Assembly (NCBI GenBank): GCA_030378005.1
Contig: JAUCGF010000129.1
Coordinates: 1 to 38,668 of the forward strand
Length of the DNA stretch: 38,668 nt
From: Desulfococcaceae bacterium HSG9
Lineage (GTDB): Bacteria > Desulfobacterota > Desulfobacteria > Desulfobacterales > JAUCGF01
Reading direction: 5' to 3'
The notes beneath the pieces are model-generated. The model was not told the DNA's origin and ran no database searches. It saw nothing but the letters and a program-made list of their open reading frames with translations. Both the position numbers and the translations under genes were made by a program. This document shows, piece by piece, positions 31,598 to 38,668 of the stretch (the stretch's first letter is position 1; the number at the start of each line of letters is the position of its first letter).

Positions 31598-31903
31598 TCA
31601 GATAAGCGTTTCTAATCCTTTTCTCTCAATAATATCTAATAATTTTCTTGAAGCCCCGGTAGGTTTTTTTAGACCTTGTTCCCATTTTTGCACAGTTGAA
31701 GGGCTGATATTGAAAATACTGGCAAGCGCTGCCTGACTGAGTTTGAATTTTTTTCTTATAGAAACAATTTTTTCAGGACTGTATTCGGATATCTCCGGCA
31801 GGCAAAGTCTTTCAATATTTTTCATCGTTATATCATCTACCAAACCACTTTTGTTTAAATCTTTAACTGTATCAGTAATTGATTGCGCAATGGAATTTCT
31901 CAT
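31598..31903 (-). CDS. HigA/NadS-type antitoxin (XRE helix-turn-helix)
   Basis: The product has 101 residues. A Cro/C1-type helix-turn-helix is visible near residues 45-90 (VSIRKKFKLSQAALASIFNI, then SPSTVQKWEQGLKKPTGASR), with a C-terminal LLDIIERKGLETL. The N-terminal helix region LPEISEYSPEKI is typical of NadS-like antitoxins. It overlaps the toxin gene by 4 bases. It would neutralise the toxin and repress transcription. Confidence 0.88.
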   Translation of the reverse strand: MRNSIAQSITDTVKDLNKSGLVDDITMKNIERLCLPEISEYSPEKIVSIRKKFKLSQAALASIFNISPSTVQKWEQGLKKPTGASRKLLDIIERKGLETLI

Positions 31904-32268
31904 GATTTCACCTCAATAAAATCACCGTTTTCAATGGCTACAGCTATTTCTGATGCTGACAGGCCAAGTAAAATTTTTGATAATGCTTTAAAAGCGTAAA
32001 GCTCTTTCCGGGATAGATTCGATTTTTCGTTTTTGGCAAACCCATGAATGAAGATAGCTCTATCTTCCTTTTTATGGCAAATTATTGTTCTGCCGCTACC
32101 TCTCTTACCCTTTCCTTCAAAACGTATTCTTTTTTTATATATGTGACCACCAAGGTTGGCCTCATAATTACCGTCCTTTAATTCCGCCAAGGCTCCGGCA
32201 AGTTCATTCTCCGAAATCTTTTGCTTTGATGCCCATTTTGAAAAATGTTTTGTCATCAATTTTTTCAT
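31900..32268 (-). CDS. RelE/HigB-type toxin
   Basis: The product has 122 residues of the RelE/HigB-2 family. Visible are LAGALAELKDGNYEANLGGH, YKKRIRFEGKGKRGSGRTII and AIFIHGFAKNEKSNLSRKEL, with the basic residues expected for a ribosome-dependent mRNA interferase. Its ATG overlaps the sigma-factor stop (32265-32268) and its stop overlaps the antitoxin start (31900-31903). The toxin-first order matches HigBA. Both genes are thus embedded in the sigma/anti-sigma operon. Confidence 0.88.
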   Translation of the reverse strand: MKKLMTKHFSKWASKQKISENELAGALAELKDGNYEANLGGHIYKKRIRFEGKGKRGSGRTIICHKKEDRAIFIHGFAKNEKSNLSRKELYAFKALSKILLGLSASEIAVAIENGDFIEVKS

Positions 32269-32978
32269 TCCTGAAAAAAATCTTCCCTTTCCAGTTCCTG
32301 CCTTATTTTTATCAATAAACGCCGGTGTCTGCCATGCGCTTGATCGGCATTCAAACCAAGCATTCGCCCTGCTTTGCTGACAGAATTACCTTCTTTATAG
32401 ATAAGTTTCAAAAGCAACCGTTCCTTGCTGCTTAAATTCAACGCCTTTATTCGGGCTTCGGTTTCTTTCTTAATAAGTTCATCTTCAGGTGTAACTGGAT
32501 CGACCGGTTCGGAATCAGATTCAACAATTGTCGGCCTGAGAGGCTTGCCGCAGTCCGTCACTTTTTCCTTGATCTCCCAGATCGCTTCTTCCACAATGTC
32601 CGGGTTTTTATTGTCATCAGCCATCTGTTCGGCCACATCATTATTGCTCTGGCCCTTAATGCAAAGCAACGTATAGATTTTATTCCAAAGCACGCCACGT
32701 TTTTGAATCCATTCAGGAACCCGTTTGCGGCCATACTTTTTGCGTGTAAAATCTATCAGCAGATTGCTGACAACGGTCATAAGATAGGTTTTGAATTTGG
32801 ATACGGGCTTATATTGTCGCAATCTGTGCCAGTCATCAGCCCCCAACTCTTTGGTTACAAATGTAATCGCTTCTTCCGCCGTCCCCGTATCGGTGAATTT
32901 GCGATACGCCATGCTGTAGATAAGCGACCAGTGTTTACCAAGCTGTTTTTCGTAAAGTTTTATGCTTTTATGTGCCAA
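32265..32978 (-). CDS. ECF-like RNA polymerase sigma factor
   Basis: The product has 237 residues. Region 2 is visible as WSLIYSMAYRKFTDTGTAEE and SKFKTYLMTVVSNLLIDFTR. Region 4 is LSSKERLLLKLIYKEGNSVS followed by KAGRMLGLNADQAHGRHRRL. The linker between them is longer than usual. The start appears to be TTG at 32978, with no strong ribosome site, so the true start is uncertain. With the downstream zinc-finger anti-sigma factor it forms a membrane-signal switch. Its likely targets include its own operon and perhaps the two-partner secretion and CHAT genes, though no shared promoter motif was demonstrated. Confidence 0.85.
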   Translation of the reverse strand: MAHKSIKLYEKQLGKHWSLIYSMAYRKFTDTGTAEEAITFVTKELGADDWHRLRQYKPVSKFKTYLMTVVSNLLIDFTRKKYGRKRVPEWIQKRGVLWNKIYTLLCIKGQSNNDVAEQMADDNKNPDIVEEAIWEIKEKVTDCGKPLRPTIVESDSEPVDPVTPEDELIKKETEARIKALNLSSKERLLLKLIYKEGNSVSKAGRMLGLNADQAHGRHRRLLIKIRQELEREDFFQE

Positions 32979-33306
32979 TGGGTGCGCTCTGTTTTCTTGT
33001 GATGATTGACGATAATAAAAATGTAAATGAAATTAATGATCATTGTCAACATCAAAAGCGATTGTTTTCCCCCAAACAGGTCTTTTTTTAATTTTGTATT
33101 CCAATTTTGTTTTTTTCCATGTCACCGATTTGAAACCATCCTTCACTACCTTTTTTATTTTTCCAAAATTTATCCTCTTGAATGACTAAATTTTTTAGAG
33201 TGCGAAGCGATATGAGTTTTTCCACCCCTTATATTTTTCATAACGCTCCGTTTTTAAAGATTCTGAGTTAAACAATTTGAGGCGGAAAGACTTACGGTGA
33301 ACTGCG
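32979..33306. other. Intergenic region with a weak promoter candidate for the sigma operon
   Basis: This is AT-rich DNA without a convincing gene. On the minus strand TTGACA (33049-33044), 18 bases, then TACATT (33025-33020) is a partial sigma-70-type match about 42 bases upstream of the sigma-factor start. No ECF-type GGAAC motif was found. Confidence 0.4.
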
Positions 33307-33651
33307 TTAATTCGAGGCAAACACAATTTCGTACGAATTAACAGCCTCCTCTTTTGTATTAAATATTTCAACAATACGATGTATACGAACGAGTTCAAAA
33401 AGTGTGCGAGTCGGCTTGCACACTCCGAACAGCTTCAGTTCCCCGCCCGCCTTGTTTAATTTTCTGAGACATGTCAATAAAGCGGCGCAACCATAGGTGT
33501 CGATTAACTTGACCTGTCTCATATCAAATATCAGATTTTTATAGTTTTCCAGTATTGGCCGTATATTCGCTTTGAATTTGTGATTATTAATAATCTCAGT
33601 TTCTAATGCGACAACAGCTATATTTCCGATTTTCTGTAAATTTAATTTCAT
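33307..33651 (-). CDS. STAS-domain anti-sigma factor antagonist
   Basis: The product has 114 residues from the ATG at 33651, chosen because a GGAGG site lies just upstream; a longer frame would start inside a tandem duplication. The STAS fold is visible: IGNIAVVALETEIINNHKFK, LIFDMRQVKLIDTYGCAALL and GGELKLFGVCKPTRTLFELV. The residue normally phosphorylated (Ser in DSSG-type motifs) is Thr in LIDTYG. Such proteins bind anti-sigma kinases in partner-switching systems. No SpoIIAB/RsbW-type kinase or PP2C phosphatase is in the window. Confidence 0.88.
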   Translation of the reverse strand: MKLNLQKIGNIAVVALETEIINNHKFKANIRPILENYKNLIFDMRQVKLIDTYGCAALLTCLRKLNKAGGELKLFGVCKPTRTLFELVRIHRIVEIFNTKEEAVNSYEIVFASN

Positions 33652-33663
33652 GGGATTAACCTC

Positions 33664-33877
33664 CGTTGAGATAATATTGCGTTTAAAATACAATGAATTT
33701 AAGTTATGGCTATCAGAGCTTTTAAGGGCTGAAAAAATACTTTTTATCATCACGACCGGCAACTTGCAGGCGTTGAGATAATATTGCGTTTAAAATACAA
33801 TGAATTTAAGTTATGGCTATCAGAGCTTTTAAGGGCTGAAAAAATACTTTTTATCATCACGACCGGCAACTTGCAGG
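33664..33877. repeat. Exact 107-bp tandem duplication upstream of the STAS gene
   Basis: The sequences 33664-33770 and 33771-33877 read identically base for base. The unit carries the STAS leader (CGTTGAGATAATATTGCG onward) and half of the hairpin that follows the lipase gene. Exact identity points to a very recent duplication, or to an assembly artefact. Confidence 0.9.
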
Positions 33878-33886
33878 TTGCCGGTC
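33861..33886 (-). terminator. Hairpin terminator after the lipase-like gene
   Basis: The perfect 10-base arms GACCGGCAAC and GTTGCCGGTC enclose 6 bases. On the minus strand this is followed about 15 bases later by a T-run (AAGTATTTTTT). It lies 16 bases past the lipase stop. The first duplicate copy retains only one arm. Confidence 0.7.
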
Positions 33887-33902
33887 TTATCTTATGTGAT
33901 GA

Positions 33903-36900
33903 CTATCTTCTTCCTGGTCTTCCAGTCTGAGGCGTTATAGTTGCAACTTCTGAACATACGTCTTGGCCAACTACCAAATAATGGTAAGTAACACCATTGA
34001 CAACATTACGATCAAGATATGTACCGTAATCGGTCTTATAATCCTCCGCAATCAGTTCAAAGCCGACATCAGATGCTAAAGAGCTACGAAAAATATCGAA
34101 ACCATTTGCATTTTGTCCCGAAGACCATGTTAATTGAACTTGACCTCGGTGAGAGCGGGCATCAAGTGGAAATGACGGAGAAGCAAAAAATGGAAAAAAT
34201 GGTTGCTGTTTGGGACAGATATTTACAGCAGAGGATTCCTTTGTATAACAAATAATCTGCATTATATCGTATGATAAACCGTTGCCGGCAGCATCATTTA
34301 CAGCCAATTTGACGGTGTATATTCCGGTAGCGGGATATCCCAATTCAAAAACAGGTTGCCTGCCGATAAGATCAATATCGTTGTCTTTGACACCATCGCC
34401 ATTTGAATCAACATTAACATCCACATCCCAAGTGTAAGACGCTATTGCGAAATTATCATCGGATTCCGATCCGTCAAAGTTCACTGGCTCATCAACCAAT
34501 ACTTTTTGATCCACCCCCGCTTCCGCAACCGGAGGTTCAAAATCATAGCCTTGTCGCACCTGTATTGTCATCTTATCAGAATCACTGTTATTGGCGGCGT
34601 CGTAAGCCGTCAGTTTGACTTCATAATCAGCAATCGCCTGATACGCGCCTTGGGAAACAACCGGCCTGATACCTGTTAAATCAGCATCATTATCAGTAAC
34701 GCCATCTCCGTCCGAATCGAAAGCGATGTCAATATCCCATTCATAGCGAACTATTTTGACATCATCAGAGGAACCGCTGGCATCAAGAAAAATACGATTG
34801 TTTACCTGTGTATGAATATCAAACCCTGCAATCTGATCAGGGCCGGCGTTGGCAAAAGGCACTTGCAGATCTGTTACTGAGATGGTTTTACTGGCAACAT
34901 TATTCTCGATATCATCTTCAATAAATAAATTCATGGGGCTGACAATAACATAAATTTCATGTTCACCAGCGGTCGCTGTCCATGGCGTTGAAATAGTTGC
35001 GTTCTGATTAGCATTTATATCAGTCGTTTTTTTCGCAATTACAGTGCCGCCATTTTCAAGACTGCCATCAACAAACCACACTTCCAGCCCATTTGCGCCA
35101 ACATTGCTTAGATTCTTAACCTTGGCTGAAATTGTCATTGTGTCATTGTGTGTCGGTGAGTTATTTGAGAAAGAAATATCTTGGCTTTCGATTGCAAAAT
35201 CATACTGATTTTCCACAAAATAGGTGGTGAATGCAACGCGTGTAATATCTGTTGCGAGATCAGTTGCCGCAATAAAAACGCTGTATGCGCCGACAGCCAG
35301 TGTGTCACTATAAGTAGCTTCATAACGGCCATCACCAAGATCAGTTAAAATGATTTCCTCCGGTTCACCATGATTTAATTCGGATCCATATTTGCCTCCG
35401 TTACCGGCCCCTTCTTCCAATGTCTTGAACAACGTAGCCGTAACGTCCAATCCCGTCATGGAATTACCATCTTTCAGTGCATAAGCGGAAATTGTAAAAG
35501 GCTCTCCCGGTTCAATGTGGGTACCTTCGCTCATCCCCACCCAAAAATCCGTTTCTCCCAATACAACGAGTGCATATTCAACAGATTCAGCCCCTATTGT
35601 ATTAATCTCCGCAGACCAGTCGCCCGGTTCGAAATCAGTGATATTATAAGAAAGAGCATGAGGCACTTCCTGACGATACAATACGTTGGGCAAAACGGTG
35701 TCTTTGTCAATAACTGCGCCACTTGGCGAAACAAGGGTGAGTTCCAAACCGTTTGCAACATCTCCGGTTGACTTGGAGACCAGCATAACATGCATGTTAT
35801 TAACTTCAGCATCTACGTTGAATTCTTGATATTCCTCGCTACCCGGCGTGATTGTTTGATATTTGCCATCTTCCTGGGCAAAAATAACATGCGCAGCCAA
35901 TACGCTGGAAACATCTGTCGCACCAGCAGGAGTGTCTGTATTTTCAGGCGGATCGTCGCCTAAAAAATAGACCGCTTTATCAAGAGGCTCGGAACTGGTT
36001 TGAATGCCGCAATGCCATAGTCCGTTTACCTGCGCCGAAGGAACGTCATCCAGATCCGAGCTTGGGTTTGAGACCAGAAAGTCCGTTTCAAAAGATAAAG
36101 TGGGTAAAATGAAGTCATAGTAATAAATACCCAAATCCGGTATTTCAAAATGCCAATGCGTCAAAGAAAGCCATCCGCGGCTATAAACATTGAAATAAGG
36201 AACTTTATGGCCAAATATCGTGTAGGTTTTATCATTTGGCTCATTTCCTGTAAAACCTTCATCTTTCTTGTTGCCGTTAAGTTTTTTCAATGATGAGCAT
36301 CCCGGAATAAAATCAAGAATAGCCGGCCCCCATAACTCCCCGGTTTGGGCGATTCCTTCGATTCCCGCTGCAAACGGCCCCCATATCATACCAGCAAAAT
36401 TACGAATATTTTCATAAATGCTTTTATGAACACCACTGTCATCAGGCCGTAACATCACAGCCGGCGTAGCGCCGTGGTTCGGCGTCGCCATCATCACCAG
36501 TTTGTTGACATCATTGCGGTAACCGGAATTTTGAATATACCAGCGTGAATTTAAACCTCCCATTGAATGCGCCAGGATATTCACTTTGGGAACGCCGTAT
36601 TCTTCCGTCAGTTTCTTGATCTCTTGAGAAACCGTTTTTGCGCCCACGGTGATACGATCATTATTGGGATTGATGTCGATATGCTTCACCGGATATTTTT
36701 CCCCAACGATTGACATAGCGTCAGCACCGCTTTCCCACACCGCGCCGCTGCTTAAATAGCCATGCACAAGTAATGTCGGCGGCCTGACAACATCCACAAT
36801 TTTGGTGGAGATGGTTGACCACAGACCGTCATTATCTTTGGCTTTAAAGCTGATAAAATGGCGACCGGGACTTAAATTATTGTAAGTGAATGCAAGCTCA

Positions 36901-37826
36901 TCGCTGATGAATCCGTCACGGTCAGATTCCCAATAGTATTCGGCAACCGTGCCATCAATATCAAAAGCCTGCCCGATAAAATCAATGAGATCATGTCCGA
37001 TCTGAAACTCATCATCTTTGTATTTCACCGCTTTAATGACATTCACCCATTGACCATTAATATTTTCTTTTTTGACGCCCGTGCTTTTAATCGTGGCGAT
37101 GGAAGCCAAAGGCGCGATCTGACTGGTAAGCGCCGCTTTCGAATAAGCATAGATGACAAATTCATCATCTTCTCTTTCACACCAAGTCGCTACCTCTGGA
37201 TTGTCATTCGTTACAACTGCTTTAAAATCCCTGACAACACCATTTACAATAACATCATTATCATCAAATTGACTCTCAGGCACAGAAAAACGCATTAATT
37301 CAGTTTTAGCCGGAATTAATTCAATTGATGCGGTTTCAGGGTCAATTTGCTTGCTTTGGTCAGTTGTAGGAGTTACATCGTAAAAGAAGGCTTTCAGTTT
37401 TACTTCACAACACCTCGTTGGCTCTGCAAAACAACCCCAAGAGCCGGTACCTTTGGCTTTAGTGTATAAAGAAAAATCTAAATCACCTTTGTAGTAAAAA
37501 GTCGCTACATTTGAGAATTGAATCCAATCTCCACCTTCCAGACGGTACTTGGTGCTTTTGCCATCGCACTTCCCGCCCGAAAAGTGATTTAAGGTTACTT
37601 CCTGTTCAAAGGGAATATTTTGTGAAAATAATAATGTTTTTTTCTTAGAACCACACGCATAGTAGCCCTCTCCGCAAATATAGGCTAAATATTCATAAGT
37701 TGTTCGCTTATAATCTTTCCATGTCAATTGTACCTCATAAGTAAAATCAACGGTATCGCCATAAGAAAGATAAGGTAAACAAAAGACTGCAACCAAAACG
37801 GTTAGTGCTATGCTTAATCGTTTCAT
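33903..37826 (-). CDS. Large secreted lipase-like alpha/beta hydrolase with CARDB/PKD-type modules
   Basis: The product has 1307 residues. A signal peptide (MKRLSIALTVLVAVFCLPYL) precedes a Cys-containing N-terminal region (to about 150) and a PKD-like segment (FDIDGTVAEYYWESDRDGF) near 290. The alpha/beta hydrolase core has an oxyanion-type HGYLSSGAVWESG at 355 and nucleophile S421 in NILAHSMGGLNS, as in triacylglycerol lipases. C-terminal modules are a CARDB-like domain (about 880-990), two PKD domains carrying calcium-binding-like loops (FDSDGDGVTDNDAD; VDSNGDGVKDNDID), and a fibronectin-III-like end (LTWSSGQNANGFDIFRSS). It probably acts outside the cell on lipids or esters. Confidence 0.87.
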   Translation of the reverse strand: MKRLSIALTVLVAVFCLPYLSYGDTVDFTYEVQLTWKDYKRTTYEYLAYICGEGYYACGSKKKTLLFSQNIPFEQEVTLNHFSGGKCDGKSTKYRLEGGDWIQFSNVATFYYKGDLDFSLYTKAKGTGSWGCFAEPTRCCEVKLKAFFYDVTPTTDQSKQIDPETASIELIPAKTELMRFSVPESQFDDNDVIVNGVVRDFKAVVTNDNPEVATWCEREDDEFVIYAYSKAALTSQIAPLASIATIKSTGVKKENINGQWVNVIKAVKYKDDEFQIGHDLIDFIGQAFDIDGTVAEYYWESDRDGFISDELAFTYNNLSPGRHFISFKAKDNDGLWSTISTKIVDVVRPPTLLVHGYLSSGAVWESGADAMSIVGEKYPVKHIDINPNNDRITVGAKTVSQEIKKLTEEYGVPKVNILAHSMGGLNSRWYIQNSGYRNDVNKLVMMATPNHGATPAVMLRPDDSGVHKSIYENIRNFAGMIWGPFAAGIEGIAQTGELWGPAILDFIPGCSSLKKLNGNKKDEGFTGNEPNDKTYTIFGHKVPYFNVYSRGWLSLTHWHFEIPDLGIYYYDFILPTLSFETDFLVSNPSSDLDDVPSAQVNGLWHCGIQTSSEPLDKAVYFLGDDPPENTDTPAGATDVSSVLAAHVIFAQEDGKYQTITPGSEEYQEFNVDAEVNNMHVMLVSKSTGDVANGLELTLVSPSGAVIDKDTVLPNVLYRQEVPHALSYNITDFEPGDWSAEINTIGAESVEYALVVLGETDFWVGMSEGTHIEPGEPFTISAYALKDGNSMTGLDVTATLFKTLEEGAGNGGKYGSELNHGEPEEIILTDLGDGRYEATYSDTLAVGAYSVFIAATDLATDITRVAFTTYFVENQYDFAIESQDISFSNNSPTHNDTMTISAKVKNLSNVGANGLEVWFVDGSLENGGTVIAKKTTDINANQNATISTPWTATAGEHEIYVIVSPMNLFIEDDIENNVASKTISVTDLQVPFANAGPDQIAGFDIHTQVNNRIFLDASGSSDDVKIVRYEWDIDIAFDSDGDGVTDNDADLTGIRPVVSQGAYQAIADYEVKLTAYDAANNSDSDKMTIQVRQGYDFEPPVAEAGVDQKVLVDEPVNFDGSESDDNFAIASYTWDVDVNVDSNGDGVKDNDIDLIGRQPVFELGYPATGIYTVKLAVNDAAGNGLSYDIMQIICYTKESSAVNICPKQQPFFPFFASPSFPLDARSHRGQVQLTWSSGQNANGFDIFRSSLASDVGFELIAEDYKTDYGTYLDRNVVNGVTYHYLVVGQDVCSEVATITPQTGRPGRR

Positions 37827-37879
37827 CTTTATCTCCTTTCAAATTAAAATGTTATTATCAATCACTTTAAATGTCAGCA

Positions 37880-38578
37880 TTAATTTCTCTTGATTCGTTT
37901 ACGGCCAAATCCGAAAAGGCATATAAGACCGCAGCTTAAAAGCAAAATCGTTCCCGGTTCAGGCACAGGTTCCTGGGTTTGATTGATGCTGCCGGAAAGA
38001 TATACATTGGCGTTGCTGTCAGGATCAATGTGAGCCATGTAGAACCCGGATTCAGGCCTTGAGTCGCTGATAAAGAGGTCGATTGTTGTTTGATAACCTT
38101 CCTCAAGGGTGAAACTATAACCCAGAGCCATAGCGACATCATCTTCAGACCCGGAAGGCACACCGTTCGTGTTGTCCAACGCGCCAATGAGCATATTGTC
38201 GTAGATATCTCCAAAGACATATCCGGGTTCATCAATTTCCCAAGATTGTTGCCATTCAACACCGGCGGTTTGTCCATTTTCAGGTGATCCGCTAACGTAA
38301 CCGTACTCATTGAAGAAGCTATTGATGTCAGCATCGATCTGGTAATCAAGCAAAGCAAAAAAAGTATGGCTGCCCACTTCACTTGTACTCCACGATAACT
38401 GTCCGAGTCCTTCGTTTAAGACACCATCAACCGGCATCGTATCACCGAGATAATTTTCATACGTTACTCCATCAATGTTAAAGGCCCAATCATAAAGCTC
38501 AATATTCAATGCTGATGCACCTGAAACACTAAACCCTAAAATCATTAAAACTGTTGAAATAAGTATTCGTTTTTTCAT
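37880..38578 (-). CDS. PEP-CTERM sorted exported protein
   Basis: The product has 232 residues. A signal peptide (MKKRILISTVLMILGFSVSG) is followed by a beta-rich domain with many Asp/Gly residues. The C-terminal tripartite sorting signal is the VPEPGT motif, a hydrophobic helix (ILLLSCGLICLFGFG) and the basic tail RKRIKRN. PEP-CTERM proteins are processed by an exosortase (EpsH family), usually in polysaccharide-producing bacteria; no exosortase is in the window. The middle domain was not recognised. A GGGAGGGGG ribosome site precedes the ATG. Confidence 0.92.
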   Translation of the reverse strand: MKKRILISTVLMILGFSVSGASALNIELYDWAFNIDGVTYENYLGDTMPVDGVLNEGLGQLSWSTSEVGSHTFFALLDYQIDADINSFFNEYGYVSGSPENGQTAGVEWQQSWEIDEPGYVFGDIYDNMLIGALDNTNGVPSGSEDDVAMALGYSFTLEEGYQTTIDLFISDSRPESGFYMAHIDPDSNANVYLSGSINQTQEPVPEPGTILLLSCGLICLFGFGRKRIKRN

Positions 38579-38668
38579 TTTGAACCCCCTCCCATATTAT
38601 TATAAGGTAAAATTTAAGTATGCAATTTTGTTTTTTCTACAAAACAAGATATGAATTTTCCGCTCCCG

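Noticed and set aside
33195..33398. 67-codon minus-strand frame overlapping the STAS gene end
   Set aside because: It overlaps the STAS gene's coding end in another frame and has no recognisable features.
33652..33762. Longer start for the STAS gene
   Set aside because: The extension lies within the exact tandem duplication, has no ribosome site and does not look like part of a STAS domain. The ATG at 33651 has GGAGG.

Overview
The window looks like a chromosomal stretch of a Desulfobacterota-type (delta-proteobacterial) anaerobe with moderate GC. This is an inference from gene content: two acylating aldehyde dehydrogenases, a two-partner secretion locus beside a TPR-CHAT protein, a PEP-CTERM protein, a probable DGR-diversified protein and many short dispersed repeats. 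No rRNA, tRNA, CRISPR array or phage structural gene was recognised, so the taxonomic call is soft.

Layout. 1-3250 is a scarred accessory region: the edge of an ISAs1-type insertion sequence, IS21/IstB debris, a frameshifted secreted protein, then an intact UPF0175 antitoxin-like gene and a HAD hydrolase. 3249-12110 is one long minus-strand cluster, read from high to low coordinates: a glutamine-synthetase-like gamma-glutamylamide synthetase, three separate glutamate-synthase-domain proteins arranged like MgsA/MgsB/MgsC, a BMC-type acylating aldehyde dehydrogenase, a LysE-type exporter, a second such dehydrogenase and a class I glutamine amidotransferase. Together these look like an amine assimilation or catabolism pathway that runs through glutamyl intermediates and yields acyl-CoA. 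A sigma-70-like promoter and a decayed LivF transporter gene lie just upstream of it. 12522-15506 holds a membrane-anchored DUF1566 protein whose 3' end has the hallmarks of a diversity-generating-retroelement variable repeat, and a hybrid histidine kinase.

16162-20104 is a self-contained plus-strand island of three genes: a double winged-helix protein, an AAA/STAND-like ATPase and a HerA/VirD4-like DNA-pumping ATPase. It is preceded by a nested palindrome and the last two genes are joined across an A7 tract. I could not match it to a named system and regard it as the best candidate for something undescribed, perhaps a defence or DNA-mobilisation module. A MITE-like element and dispersed repeats follow, then a Fur-FeoA fusion regulator.

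21403-33651 is a surface and stress block: TpsA exoprotein, TpsB transporter, TPR-CHAT protease-like protein, and a minus-strand operon encoding an ECF-like sigma factor, a HigBA-type toxin-antitoxin pair, a zinc-finger anti-sigma factor and an M48-TPR metalloprotease; a separate STAS protein follows. 33903-38578 encodes a very large secreted lipase-like protein with PKD/CARDB-type modules and a PEP-CTERM protein. Recent local duplications are visible: an exact 107-bp tandem duplication at 33664-33877 and a roughly 200-bp duplication at 28379-28767 that copied the end of the M48 gene.
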